Below are positions 1-8,009 of a DNA stretch of 53,661 nucleotides, piece after piece. The position numbers were made by a program, and so were the translations under genes. The stretch covers positions 1 through 53,661 of the forward strand of contig CALESQ010000014.1 of assembly GCA_937907455.1 (NCBI GenBank), given 5' to 3'. The stretch is from an uncultured Caldilineales bacterium. GTDB taxonomy: Bacteria > Chloroflexota > Anaerolineae > JAAEKA01. The notes beneath the pieces are model-generated. The model was not told where the DNA came from. It made no database searches and saw only the letters and a program-made list of their open reading frames with translations. Numbering within the stretch: position 1 is the first letter of the stretch; each line of letters starts with the position of its first letter.

Positions 1-53
1 TCTCGCTTAGTTTGCCTTACCTCAGTCCAGAACTGAGCACTCTAAACTTAAGT

Positions 54-85
54 AAAAAACGACGCCGGCATCAGCCGGCGTCGTT
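54..85 (-). terminator. Rho-independent terminator
   Basis: A perfect 12-bp stem (58-69 with 74-85) has a 4-nt loop. On the minus strand it is followed by a T run (complement of the A run 54-59). It lies about 35 nt downstream of the stop codon of the small membrane protein gene at 121-513 and should end its transcript. Confidence 0.85.
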
Positions 86-120
86 GATGGAGTCACCAGA
101 CAACGGTTTGATTGATAGTC

Positions 121-513
121 TTACGACCGACCAAACACAGCCTTGATCTCAGGACGGAAGAGGTACCACAGAATGATGGCAGGAATAATGAGGCCGATCA
201 ACACCGAGATAAGGCTGGCGCCGCTGATCAGGCTTAGCACATTGCTGACGATAGAAAGGCCAGCACCGGCAATACCCAGCGTCCAGGCCCAGGGCTTGAG
301 CTGCCAGGCACCGAAACCGAAGAGCAGGTAAAGCACTGCGCCAACCAGACCGATCACTCCATACAACATACCGGTTGCGCCAGATGCCACTTCACCGGAC
401 ACAGCGCCCAGCCCGCTCAGACCAAACAAGGCCAGAGAGCCACACAGACTCAAGATACCGCCAATGACGGCCAGAATAGCGAGAATCGTAATACCAGTGG
501 GACGTTGCTTCAT
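121..513 (-). CDS. Small integral membrane protein, function unknown
   Basis: The gene encodes 130 residues, almost entirely hydrophobic. Three to four membrane segments are visible: about residues 8-32, 48-68, 74-96 and 101-120. Glycine/serine-rich loops separate them and a short basic C-terminus follows. The start is supported by GGAGG 8 nt upstream of the ATG. This layout resembles widespread small DUF-type membrane proteins of roughly 120-150 residues with no assigned reaction, and I do not recognise a specific family with certainty. The gene stands alone with its own terminator at 54-85. The CBS-domain gene upstream is on the same strand but separated by about 110 bp, so co-transcription is possible but not shown. 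Confidence 0.75.
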   Translation of the reverse strand: MKQRPTGITILAILAVIGGILSLCGSLALFGLSGLGAVSGEVASGATGMLYGVIGLVGAVLYLLFGFGAWQLKPWAWTLGIAGAGLSIVSNVLSLISGASLISVLIGLIIPAIILWYLFRPEIKAVFGRS

Positions 514-625
514 GAAATACCTCCAAGTGTGATAAATACCAAGGCGACAGGGTTAGTCTACAAACGGGATCGTCGGAAGCGATCTACTGTAAAACAGTGT
601 AATCTGTTTTTAAAGACTTGTCAAC

Positions 626-1066
626 CTACTGTTCCGCTTTTTCCATACGGTCAAACCAGGTGATGAGAATGCGGAAAATATCTGATTCAGTAAGGATTCC
701 CAGCAAGTGACCCTCGGTGTCCACCACGGGCAGGCCGCCGATCTTATGCGCGTACATCAGGTTAGCGGCATCGCGAATGGTGGCATTCGGCAGAATGGTG
801 ATGGGTTTGCGGGTCATAATGTCGCCCATAGACAGCTTGCTAAGCAGGTATTGCAGCTCCCACACGCTAAGCGAGGTAGTTTCGGAAGGGGAGGCTTCAC
901 GGATGTCGCTGCGCGTTACAATGCCAACGAGGCGGCCACGGTCCAACACAGGCAGGCGGCGGATCTTATGGCTGCGCATGAGCTTGTGGGCATCCGGCAG
1001 GGTAGTGTGAATGTCAACGGTGATGACTTTGGCAGTCATCCAGTCACGTACAAACATGTCGTTCAT
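626..1066 (-). CDS. CBS-domain pair protein
   Basis: The protein has 146 residues and consists of two CBS domains in tandem (about residues 6-62 and 77-138), forming one Bateman module. Typical CBS signatures are visible in both halves: VRDWMT at the start, RRLPVLDRGRLVGIVTRSD at the end of CBS1, then MTRKPIT and GGLPVVDTEGHLLGILTESD in CBS2. No catalytic domain is attached. Stand-alone pairs of this kind generally bind adenine nucleotides and act as regulatory subunits, but the ligand and partner here are unknown. The ATG is preceded by a strong GGAAGGAG ribosome-binding site. Length and domain order are normal for the family. Confidence 0.9.
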   Translation of the reverse strand: MNDMFVRDWMTAKVITVDIHTTLPDAHKLMRSHKIRRLPVLDRGRLVGIVTRSDIREASPSETTSLSVWELQYLLSKLSMGDIMTRKPITILPNATIRDAANLMYAHKIGGLPVVDTEGHLLGILTESDIFRILITWFDRMEKAEQ

Positions 1067-1096
1067 GGCCTGCTCCTTCCAAGTATTGCGGTGTGA

Positions 1097-1468
1097 TGGT
1101 CAATGGGTAACGAGTGTGGGGAGCTTACCACAATCTACCGTCGCTGTCAATCGGCGTAACTCAACGGTTGTGTATGGATTTCGGTTGAAATGTATTGCCA
1201 CCGAATTGAATTCGGTGTCTCAAGCCACGAAGCCCCTGCCGGGGCTTTCGGAGAGCGCCTAAGGGCGCTTCGTTCTCTGAGCCGGAACTATTCATTGTCC
1301 GGCTCTTGTCATTCAACCGAAAGTCGCACACTACCTAACTCAATGCTCGCTGCCACATGTTCTGCGGGACCTTCGCGCTTTGTGGCAGCGAATCCCCCAT
1401 TCGCTGCGCTGCCTCCGGCTAAGACGGTAGATTTCATCCACCGTCTTAGCCGTTAATCCCAGCAGGCG
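1097..1468. other. Gene-free stretch rich in inverted repeats
   Basis: No convincing gene is visible in this stretch of about 370 bp. It holds a chain of perfect inverted repeats: 1200-1216 (8-bp arms), 1230-1236/1241-1247, 1254-1259/1264-1269, 1279-1286/1298-1305, 1349-1357/1381-1389, 1386-1393/1399-1406 and 1416-1428/1440-1452 (13-bp arms). The 1349-1389 and 1386-1406 pairs share bases and are mutually exclusive. The last stem lies 17 nt past the gcvPB stop and may act as that operon's 3' hairpin, although it has no T run. Confidence 0.6.
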
Positions 1469-2977
1469 CTAACACCTACACAAAATCAACTCGCGTGCCG
1501 CCCGCACCTCGTCCAAACGTTTGGTCTCGGCGGCGTGCGGTGCTTCTTTGAGCAGCGCCGGTTGCTCGCGTGCCTCTTGCGCAATCTGAATCAGCGCGTC
1601 GGCAAAGGCATCCAGCGTGGCCTTGCTCTCGGTCTCAGTCGGCTCGATCATCAAAGCTTCCTTGACAATCAGCGGGAAGTAAACGGTAGGCGGATGATAC
1701 CCATAGTCCATCAGCCGTTTGGCAATATCCATGGTGTGGATGTCAGGCGCGCCCGCCAAAATACCCTGCGCCACAAACTCGTGCATACAGGTGCGCCCGG
1801 CAAAGGCCACCGGATAAGACCCCTCAGCCAGCAGCCGCGCCTTGATATAGTTGGCGTTCAGCACCGCATTCTCAGCGATGCGGCGCAGGCCCTCTGCGCC
1901 GTGCATACGGATGTAGGTGTAGGCCCGCACCAACACACCGAACTGCCCCCAATAGCTGCGCACGCGGCCAATGGATTTGGAAGGCGTATACCAGGCAAGC
2001 CGATAGTGATCATGCTCGTGCAGGGCATGTTCATGCCCTGCTGCCAGCAGACCGGCCATCTCCTCATCCATCTCCACCGTGACCAGCGGGCCAGGCAGGA
2101 AGGGGGCCAGCTTTTCAACCACGCCCACCGGCCCGGCACCGGGGCCGCCACCTCCGTGTGGGGTGCTGAAGGTTTTGTGCAGGTTGAAGTGCATCACATC
2201 AATGCCCAACTCGGCGGGCTTGGCGATGCCGATGATGGCGTTCAGGTTGGCGCCGTCGCCATAGACCAGGCCACCCGCTTCATGCACCAGCCGCGTCACA
2301 TCCAGCACATGCTCTTCAAACAGGCCCAGGGTGTTGGGGTTGGTAAGCATCAGGCCGGCCACGGTATCATCCAGTGCCGTCTTGAGCGCCACCAGATCCA
2401 CATTGCCGCGGCTGTCAGAGGGCAGCTCGACCACCTGCAAGCCGGCCATAGTGGTGGTTGCGGGATTGGTGCCATGCGCCGAGTCGGGCACCAAAATCTT
2501 GGTGCGTTTGACATCGCCGCGGTCGAGGTGATAGGCGCGCATGATCAGCACGCCGGTCAGCTCACCCTGAGCGCCCGCTGCCGGTTGCAGCGTGATCGCA
2601 GCAAAACCGCTGATCTCAGCCAGATAGACTTGCAGCTCCAGCAGCACTTGCATGGCACCCTGCGTCATGTCAGCATCCTGCAACGGGTGCAGATTGGTGA
2701 AGCCACTCAACCCTGCGACCTTTTCATTGATCTTGGGGTTATATTTCATGGTGCATGAGCCAAGCGGGTAGAACGTGGTGTCAATGCTCATGTTCTTTTG
2801 GCTAAGGCGCACGAAATGGCGCACCACATCCAGCTCGCTCAACTCTGGCAGAGGCAGGGCATCCGCCGCGCGCAGGAATTGCGCATCAGGCAGCGGGGCC
2901 AGTGGCACGTCCAGCGCGGGCAGGGTAGGGCCGTGGCGGCCCGGCGAGGAAAGTTGATAGACGGTTGGCTCGGTCAT
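1469..2977 (-). CDS. gcvPB: Glycine dehydrogenase (decarboxylating) subunit 2
   Basis: This is the C-terminal-type subunit of the P-protein of the glycine cleavage system. With GcvPA it decarboxylates glycine using pyridoxal phosphate and passes the aminomethyl group to lipoyl-GcvH. The 502 residues are the usual size. The cofactor-binding lysine lies in the motif HFNLHKTFSTPHGGGGPGAG (about residues 263-282), and the upstream DSAHGTNPATT and YGDGANLNA blocks are characteristic. The start codon overlaps the gcvPA stop by 4 bp (ATGA, 2974-2977), implying translational coupling. It is the last gene of gcvT-gcvH-gcvPA-gcvPB. Nothing appears damaged; the last few residues (LILCRC) are slightly unusual. 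Confidence 0.97.
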   Translation of the reverse strand: MTEPTVYQLSSPGRHGPTLPALDVPLAPLPDAQFLRAADALPLPELSELDVVRHFVRLSQKNMSIDTTFYPLGSCTMKYNPKINEKVAGLSGFTNLHPLQDADMTQGAMQVLLELQVYLAEISGFAAITLQPAAGAQGELTGVLIMRAYHLDRGDVKRTKILVPDSAHGTNPATTTMAGLQVVELPSDSRGNVDLVALKTALDDTVAGLMLTNPNTLGLFEEHVLDVTRLVHEAGGLVYGDGANLNAIIGIAKPAELGIDVMHFNLHKTFSTPHGGGGPGAGPVGVVEKLAPFLPGPLVTVEMDEEMAGLLAAGHEHALHEHDHYRLAWYTPSKSIGRVRSYWGQFGVLVRAYTYIRMHGAEGLRRIAENAVLNANYIKARLLAEGSYPVAFAGRTCMHEFVAQGILAGAPDIHTMDIAKRLMDYGYHPPTVYFPLIVKEALMIEPTETESKATLDAFADALIQIAQEAREQPALLKEAPHAAETKRLDEVRAARELILCRC

Positions 2978-4347
2978 TCTGTTTCCTCCGCGGCCAGGTC
3001 AGCTACCTCGGCCAGGGCTTCGGCCAGCGCGTCTATTTCCTCGCGCGTGGTCATTTCGGTCACGCAAACCAACAAACATTGGCCCAGATCAGGATACTCG
3101 GTGGTGAGATCATAGCCCGGCAGAATGCCCCATTGCACCAGCAAATGGTCTTTGGTCTCGTCCACAGGCAGCGGGCAGCGCACCACGAATTCCTTGAAGA
3201 AGGGGCCGCGGTTGACGATCTGATAGCCAGGGATCATGCTGATGCGGGTAGCCGCATATTGTGCCTTGTGATAGCACTGCTCGGCCACGCTACGCAGTCC
3301 TTTTTTGCCCATCACCGCCAGATAAATGGCCGCACGCAGGGCCATCAACGCCTGATTGGAGCAAATGTTGCTGGTAGCCCGGCTGCGTTTGATGTGCTGC
3401 TCGCGCGTGCTCAGGGTGAGCACATAGCCGCGCTGGCCGTCGGCATCCACCGTTTCACCGGCTATGCGTCCCGCCGACTTGCGCAGGTTGCTTTCGCGCA
3501 TGGCAAAGAAGCCCAGGTAAGGCCCGCCAAAGCTAAGCGGAATACCCAGCGCCTGACCCTCGCCCATGACAATATCCGCGCCGTATTGGCCGGGTGGAGT
3601 AAGCAGGCCAAGGCTGATTGGATCTACAGCTACAGCCAGCAAAGCGCCGCGGGCATGGACGGCATCGGCCAGGTCTTGCAACTCGCTGGGGCTGTGGATG
3701 GTGCCCAGAAAATCGGGGTTTTGCACCACCACGCAGGCCGTATTGGCATCACACAAAGCCAACAGCGCGTGAAAGTCGGCGTCCTTTTCGTGGTCGCCTA
3801 CAATGTCCAGCCCCATACCCTGGGTATAGGTGCGCACCACCTCACGAAACATGGGATGCAGGGTAGGTGACAGCACCACGCGGCTGCGTTTGCCTTTTAC
3901 CGCATTGAGTGCCATGATCACCGCCTCGGCTGTAGCCGTAGCGCCGTCATAATGGCTGGCGTTGGCAGCCTCCATGCCGGTGAGCGCAGCAATCATACTT
4001 TGATATTCAAAGATAGCTTGCAGGGTGCCCTGGCTGACCTCAGGCTGATAGGGGGTGTAGGCCGTGTAGAACTCTGAACGCCCCGCCAAAAAATCCACCA
4101 CGCTGGGGATGAAGTGACGATAGGCGCCCGCGCCCAGAAAGCTGCTCACCTCGTCCAGGTTTTCGTTTTCAGCGGCCAGCGCGCCGAGTTCACGCAGGGC
4201 TTCCAGCTCGCTCAGGGCCTCAGGCAGGTCCAAAGTGGGATAACGGTAGCCCTCGGGGACATCGTGAAACAAGTCTCCGATCTGACTGACGCCAATCGCA
4301 GCCAGCATGTCGGCGCGTTCGGCATCGGTGTTGGCGATGAAGGGCAT
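2974..4347 (-). CDS. gcvPA: Glycine dehydrogenase (decarboxylating) subunit 1
   Basis: This is the N-terminal-type subunit of the two-chain P-protein; it forms the functional decarboxylase with GcvPB. The preferred start is the ATG at 4347 (MPFIANTDAERADML), which gives 457 residues, the normal length. A longer reading frame extends to 4701, but that extension only shadows gcvH. The chosen ATG overlaps the gcvH stop by one base (TAATG) and has GGAGG about 8 nt upstream inside gcvH. Recognisable family blocks are FLGAGAYRHFIPS near residue 76, YTPYQPEVSQGTLQAIFEYQ, and SFGGPYLGFFA in the second half. The subunit has no PLP lysine of its own, as expected. Confidence 0.96.
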   Translation of the reverse strand: MPFIANTDAERADMLAAIGVSQIGDLFHDVPEGYRYPTLDLPEALSELEALRELGALAAENENLDEVSSFLGAGAYRHFIPSVVDFLAGRSEFYTAYTPYQPEVSQGTLQAIFEYQSMIAALTGMEAANASHYDGATATAEAVIMALNAVKGKRSRVVLSPTLHPMFREVVRTYTQGMGLDIVGDHEKDADFHALLALCDANTACVVVQNPDFLGTIHSPSELQDLADAVHARGALLAVAVDPISLGLLTPPGQYGADIVMGEGQALGIPLSFGGPYLGFFAMRESNLRKSAGRIAGETVDADGQRGYVLTLSTREQHIKRSRATSNICSNQALMALRAAIYLAVMGKKGLRSVAEQCYHKAQYAATRISMIPGYQIVNRGPFFKEFVVRCPLPVDETKDHLLVQWGILPGYDLTTEYPDLGQCLLVCVTEMTTREEIDALAEALAEVADLAAEETE

Positions 4348-4748
4348 TAATGACCTCCTGCTTCCTCGGCCTGTACAAAGGCTTCGTAGGCGTCGGCCAG
4401 CATCAGCGCATCCAGCTCTTCCGGATTGCTGGGGGCCACTTTGATGATCCAGGCTGCATAGGGTTCGCTGTTCAATTGCTCTGGTGTATCGGCCAGATCG
4501 GGGTTTACGTCCACAACCTTGCCGCTCACCGGCGCGTATACCTCTTCGGCGGCCTTCACCGATTCCACTGTGGTATAGACCTCGCCCTGAATCAGCTCGG
4601 CGCCGATTTCGGGCAACTCGATGTAAACCACATCGGACAAGGCATGCTGGGCATAATCGCTGATGCCGCACACGGCCAGCCCTTCTTCCATGCGCACCCA
4701 ATCGTGCGTTTTTGCATAGCGGGCATTGGGATCGTATTGATAAGACAT
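4347..4748 (-). CDS. gcvH: Glycine cleavage system H protein
   Basis: GcvH is the lipoyl-carrying shuttle protein of the glycine cleavage complex, moving the aminomethyl intermediate from the P-protein to GcvT. The 133 residues match the family. The lipoylated lysine is K65 in VESVKAAEEVYAPVSG, the canonical ESVKA context. The N-terminal YAKTHDWVRMEEG and GISDYAQHALSDVVYIELPEIG segments are also typical. The ATG has an AGGAGAT ribosome-binding site. A short AT-rich gap of 53 bp separates it from gcvT upstream, while gcvPA follows with a one-base overlap, so the four genes almost certainly form one transcript. Confidence 0.97.
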   Translation of the reverse strand: MSYQYDPNARYAKTHDWVRMEEGLAVCGISDYAQHALSDVVYIELPEIGAELIQGEVYTTVESVKAAEEVYAPVSGKVVDVNPDLADTPEQLNSEPYAAWIIKVAPSNPEELDALMLADAYEAFVQAEEAGGH

Positions 4749-4801
4749 GAGGATCTCCTGAGAAAAATTTAAGGTTTAATTTTAAGTTTTGAGGGTTGGG
4801 C

Positions 4802-5914
4802 CTATCTGCGGTAGGCGGCGATGTAGAAAGGGCGTTTGACGACTGTGGCCTGCTTGGCCTGGTCGCGAATCACAATATCTATGGTGCTGCCGAGTTTGGC
4901 ATGGCTGGCAGGCACGTAGGCCAGTCCGACAAAGCGCCCGGTGGCAGGCGATTTCATACCCGTGGTGACGTGGCCTACTATCTGCCCGGCTACCGCCACC
5001 GGATATTCCGGCCGCGGCACGCCTTTGTCCACCATCTCGAAACCTACTAACAGACGGGAACTGCCCTCCAGCTTGATTTTCAGCAGGGCATCGCGGCCCA
5101 CGAAATCACCCTTGTCGAAACTCACCGCCCAACCCAGCCGCGCGCTGAGGGGATCGGTGTTTTGGTCAATTTCGTGGCCGTACAGCGGTAAACACGGCTC
5201 AAAGCGCAGCGAGTCGCGTGCGGCCAGGCCACAGGGCAGCAGGCCATCGGCCGCACCGGCCTGCAACAGCGCCTGCCACATCTCCACGGCGCGCGCCGTG
5301 GGGAAAAACAGTTCATAGCCGTATTCACCGGTGTAGCCGGTGGCTCCCAGCACGGTAGCAATGCCTGCCACCTCAGTTTCCAGCCCGGTGTGGAAGGGCA
5401 TGGCGGCCAAATCGGCTGCGGTAAGCCGCTGCAAAATGGCTTGCGCCTTCGGCCCTTGCAAGGCCAGCATATAGGTGTCGTCAGACAAGTCCTTGATGGT
5501 CACGTCAAAGCCGGCAGCGTGAGCGCGCATCCAGGCTACGTCTTTGGCCCGGTTCGAGGCATTTACCACTACCCACCAACGCTGCACACCCAGGCGATAG
5601 ATGAAAATATCGTCTACGATGCCGCCGTCGGCGTAGCACATCAGGCTATAGCGGGCATCCAGCACGGCCATGCTGCTCACATCGCCCACCTGAATATGCT
5701 GCAAAAAGGCCAGCGCGCCTGGGCCGCTCACCTCTACCTGGCCCATGTGATCAATGTCAAACAGGCCAGCAGCCGTGCGTACGGCTTGATGCTCCACCGT
5801 GGGGCCGGTGGTGTCGTATTGTACCGGCAGTTCCCAGCCGGCAAACGGCACCAGGCGTCCTTGCAACTTGAGATGCTCGTCATAGAGCGCGGTGCGGTTG
5901 AGTGGTTCGGCCAT
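4802..5914 (-). CDS. gcvT: Aminomethyltransferase (glycine cleavage T protein)
   Basis: GcvT releases ammonia from aminomethyl-lipoyl-GcvH and transfers the one-carbon unit to tetrahydrofolate, forming 5,10-methylene-THF. The 370 residues are full length. Family hallmarks include LYDEHLKLQGRLVPFAGWELP at the N-terminus, GLFDIDHMGQVEVSGPGA, the folate-site region GATGYTGEYGYELF near residue 190, and the C-terminal GHVTTGMKSPATG. It is the first gene of the gcv operon. The ATG is preceded by TGGAGAT, and directly upstream of that lies a terminator-like hairpin in a leader with an extended -10 promoter (separate entries), suggesting regulation by attenuation. Confidence 0.97.
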   Translation of the reverse strand: MAEPLNRTALYDEHLKLQGRLVPFAGWELPVQYDTTGPTVEHQAVRTAAGLFDIDHMGQVEVSGPGALAFLQHIQVGDVSSMAVLDARYSLMCYADGGIVDDIFIYRLGVQRWWVVVNASNRAKDVAWMRAHAAGFDVTIKDLSDDTYMLALQGPKAQAILQRLTAADLAAMPFHTGLETEVAGIATVLGATGYTGEYGYELFFPTARAVEMWQALLQAGAADGLLPCGLAARDSLRFEPCLPLYGHEIDQNTDPLSARLGWAVSFDKGDFVGRDALLKIKLEGSSRLLVGFEMVDKGVPRPEYPVAVAGQIVGHVTTGMKSPATGRFVGLAYVPASHAKLGSTIDIVIRDQAKQATVVKRPFYIAAYRR

Positions 5915-5926
5915 AGGTATCTCCAG

Positions 5927-5977
5927 AAAAAAGAATGCGAAACCGGCTGAAATGTCTGCGTCCGCGGGTTTCGCATT
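5927..5977 (-). terminator. Terminator-like hairpin directly before gcvT (attenuator or ffh terminator)
   Basis: A perfect 11-bp stem (5934-5944 with 5967-5977) is followed on the minus strand by six T residues (5932-5927). These abut the gcvT ribosome-binding site (5919-5925). Transcripts from the promoter at 6048-6056 must cross it to reach gcvT, so it can serve as an attenuator. It is also about 100 nt past the ffh stop codon and could simply end ffh transcripts. Confidence 0.65.
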
Positions 5978-6047
5978 GCTGCCTTTTGCACGCGTGGCGC
6001 TTCGTTGCTGCCCGCTGGACGACAGGCACGCCGTCCGATCAATTGTT

Positions 6048-6056
6048 ATAATAGCA
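6048..6056 (-). promoter_or_regulatory. Extended -10 promoter for the gcv operon
   Basis: On the minus strand the sequence TGC-TATTAT forms an extended -10 element just after the ffh stop. No good -35 is seen, as is usual for extended -10 promoters. The start would be near 6041, giving an untranslated leader of about 127 nt before gcvT. Confidence 0.45.
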
Positions 6057-6073
6057 GGTGATTGTGAGGCACA

Positions 6074-7417
6074 TTAGCCCATCGGCAGGCCAGGGAAGCC
6101 GGGGAAGCGGCCACGGCGCTTGCCACCGCCCTCACCAAACTGCTTCATCATGCGTTTGATCTGCTTGAACTGCGCCAGCAGGTCGTTGATGTCTTGCACT
6201 TCGCTGCCTGAGCCGCGGGCAATGCGACGTTTGCGGCTGCCGTTGATGGTTTCAGGGCGGCGGCGCTCTTCACGCGTCATAGAGCTAATGATGGCCTCAA
6301 TGCGGCGCAACTGCTGGTCGGTGACATCCGGTGTCAGATCTTTGCTCATGCGATTGAAGCCGGGGATCATATCCAGCAACTGGCTGAAAGGCCCGATTTT
6401 GCGCATCTGCTGCATCTGCTGCATGAAATCTTCCAGATCAAATTCACCCTTCATCAGGCGCTTGGCTGCGGACATGGATTGTTCCTGATCCATGGTTTGC
6501 TGGGCGCGCTCGATGAGGGTTAGCACATCGCCCATGCCCAGGATGCGGCTTGCCATGCGGTCGGGGTGAAAAACCTCCAGCGCGTCGGTTTTCTCGCCCA
6601 CGCCCAGGTACTTGATGGGCACGCCGGTGACTTCGCGCATGGAGATGGCTGCACCGCCGCGGGCGTCACCATCTACCTTGGTCAGGATCAAGCCGGTGAG
6701 ACCCAGGCGCTCGTGGAAGGTTTTGGCGACGTTCACAGCCTGCTGACCGGTCATCGAGTCGGCAACCAGCAGGATTTCCTGTGGCTTGGTGAGCGCCTTG
6801 ATTTGATCCAGCTCCTCCATCAGGGTTTCGTTGATCTGTAACCGGCCGGCCGTGTCGAGGATCACCACGGTATAGGCGGCATCACGGGCACGGCGCACGG
6901 CGTTCTGCGTAATCTGCGGCGGAGAAACTTTATCACCCTCGCTGTGTACGGGGATATCAAGCTGCTTGCCCAGCGTCTCCAACTGGTGAATAGCCGCGGG
7001 GCGGTAGGTATCTGCGGCCACCAGCAAAGGCCGCTGCCCGGCCTTGCGCAGGGTTAGAGCCAGTTTAGCCGCGGTGGTGGTCTTGCCGGAGCCTTGCAGG
7101 CCGGCCAGCATGATCACATGCGGCGTGGGGCCGGACAGGTCAAGCTTGGCCGGTTCGCCCAGGGTGGCGACCAGCTCTTCATTGACAATTTTGACCACCT
7201 GCTGGGCAGGCGTCAGGCTTTTCAGCACTTCGCTGCCGACCGCGCGTTCTTTAACGCGGGCGACAAACTCTTTCACGACCTTATAATTGACATCGGCTTC
7301 CAGCAGGGCCAGGCGCACCTCACGCATGGCCGTGTCTACATCCGCCTCGCTCAGGCGGCCACGGCTGGATAGCCCATCGAACACTTTTTGCAGCTTTTCA
7401 GTAAGTGATTCAAACAT
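6074..7417 (-). CDS. ffh: Signal recognition particle GTPase Ffh (SRP54)
   Basis: Ffh binds signal peptides of nascent membrane proteins and, with 4.5S RNA and FtsY, delivers ribosomes to the Sec translocon. The 447 residues hold the N domain (about 1-90), the GTPase G domain (about 95-295) and the methionine-rich M domain (about 325-430). Visible GTPase motifs are GLQGSGKTT, DTAGR, and TKVDGDARGG. The M domain contains GEFDLEDFMQQMQQMRKIGP and the RNA-binding SRKRRIARGSG helix. It ends in a basic, glycine/proline-rich tail. Its promoter lies so close to the ATG that the message may be leaderless. No SRP RNA gene was found nearby. Confidence 0.97.
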   Translation of the reverse strand: MFESLTEKLQKVFDGLSSRGRLSEADVDTAMREVRLALLEADVNYKVVKEFVARVKERAVGSEVLKSLTPAQQVVKIVNEELVATLGEPAKLDLSGPTPHVIMLAGLQGSGKTTTAAKLALTLRKAGQRPLLVAADTYRPAAIHQLETLGKQLDIPVHSEGDKVSPPQITQNAVRRARDAAYTVVILDTAGRLQINETLMEELDQIKALTKPQEILLVADSMTGQQAVNVAKTFHERLGLTGLILTKVDGDARGGAAISMREVTGVPIKYLGVGEKTDALEVFHPDRMASRILGMGDVLTLIERAQQTMDQEQSMSAAKRLMKGEFDLEDFMQQMQQMRKIGPFSQLLDMIPGFNRMSKDLTPDVTDQQLRRIEAIISSMTREERRRPETINGSRKRRIARGSGSEVQDINDLLAQFKQIKRMMKQFGEGGGKRRGRFPGFPGLPMG

Positions 7418-7425
7418 GATAATCC

Positions 7426-7454
7426 ATTCTACGTGCCCCTTTGTAATTCGTCAA
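7426..7454 (-). promoter_or_regulatory. ffh promoter, apparently leaderless
   Basis: On the minus strand, TTGACG (7449-7454), a 17-bp spacer and TAGAAT (7426-7431) form a strong sigma-70-like promoter. Only 8 nt separate the -10 box from the ffh ATG at 7417, so transcription should begin within about 3 nt of the start codon. Confidence 0.65.
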
Positions 7455-7572
7455 GTTGCGTGTTGCTTGCCTTGTGCTTGCCAGTTTTGCCATTGACTGC
7501 GAGATATGATAAGCTGGTTGCAGCGATTGTTTTGGGTCGCGCCGCAACCTGCGGTATTATGGACAAGCAGCC

Positions 7573-7872
7573 ATGATCAAAAAAGAAGCGTCATCCCGCA
7601 GCAGCAAAATGCTGGTCACCTTTGAATATCCGGGGGCTAGCCGCACGCAAAGCGTGCATCTGGTTGGCGATTTTAATCAGTGGAACGAAACGGCGACGCC
7701 AATGGCCCGCAAAAAGCGCGGTGACATCTGGCGGGCGCAACTGGAGTTGGAACGGGGACGGGACTATCAATTCCGCTATCTGGCAGATGGGACAAGCTGG
7801 CACAATGACTGGCACGCCGACAGCTATGTGCCCAACATTCACGGCAGCGATAATTCAGTGATCAGTCTGTAG
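7573..7872 (+). CDS. CBM48/AMPK-type glycogen-binding domain protein
   Basis: This small protein of 99 residues consists of essentially one early-set beta-sandwich domain of the CBM48/AMPK-beta glycogen-binding type. Visible hallmarks are VHLVGDFNQWNE (about 28-39), the basic strand RGDIWRAQLELERGRDYQFRYL, and the closing WHNDWHADSYVPN. Stand-alone copies are common in bacteria and presumably bind glycogen or related glucans; no enzyme is attached here. A TATTAT box at 7555-7560 lies 12 nt before the ATG, so the leader may be extremely short. The gene is divergent from ffh upstream and convergent with the LCP gene downstream. The 137-bp gap to that gene shows nothing I recognise. Confidence 0.85.
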   Translation: MIKKEASSRSSKMLVTFEYPGASRTQSVHLVGDFNQWNETATPMARKKRGDIWRAQLELERGRDYQFRYLADGTSWHNDWHADSYVPNIHGSDNSVISL

Positions 7873-8009
7873 CGCCGCGGGGATAGCTGGATGCGACTGG
7901 CATTTCCACGCGGCCAGCATGAACAGGCACTGGCAGTGATAGACGGCTCTGAAAGGCAGCAGGCGGCACGGTCGAAGCCTGCGGCTTTGGACTGTTTATT
8001 GCTCCCCGC

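Noticed and set aside
1535..2758. A 407-residue open frame antisense to gcvPB
   Set aside because: It is a shadow of a highly conserved GC-rich gene; the composition is His/Gln/Arg-rich with no family resemblance.
4348..4701. An N-terminal extension of gcvPA upstream of 4347
   Set aside because: It overlaps gcvH completely in another frame, and the ATG at 4347 has a proper ribosome-binding site and gives the normal protein length.
6047..6052. A perfect plus-strand TATAAT after ffh
   Set aside because: No plus-strand gene follows it. The same bases fit better as the minus-strand extended -10 element for the gcv operon.
5915..6056. Glycine riboswitch before gcvT
   Set aside because: The position is right, but the conserved glycine aptamer sequences were not seen, so only an attenuator-like hairpin is claimed.
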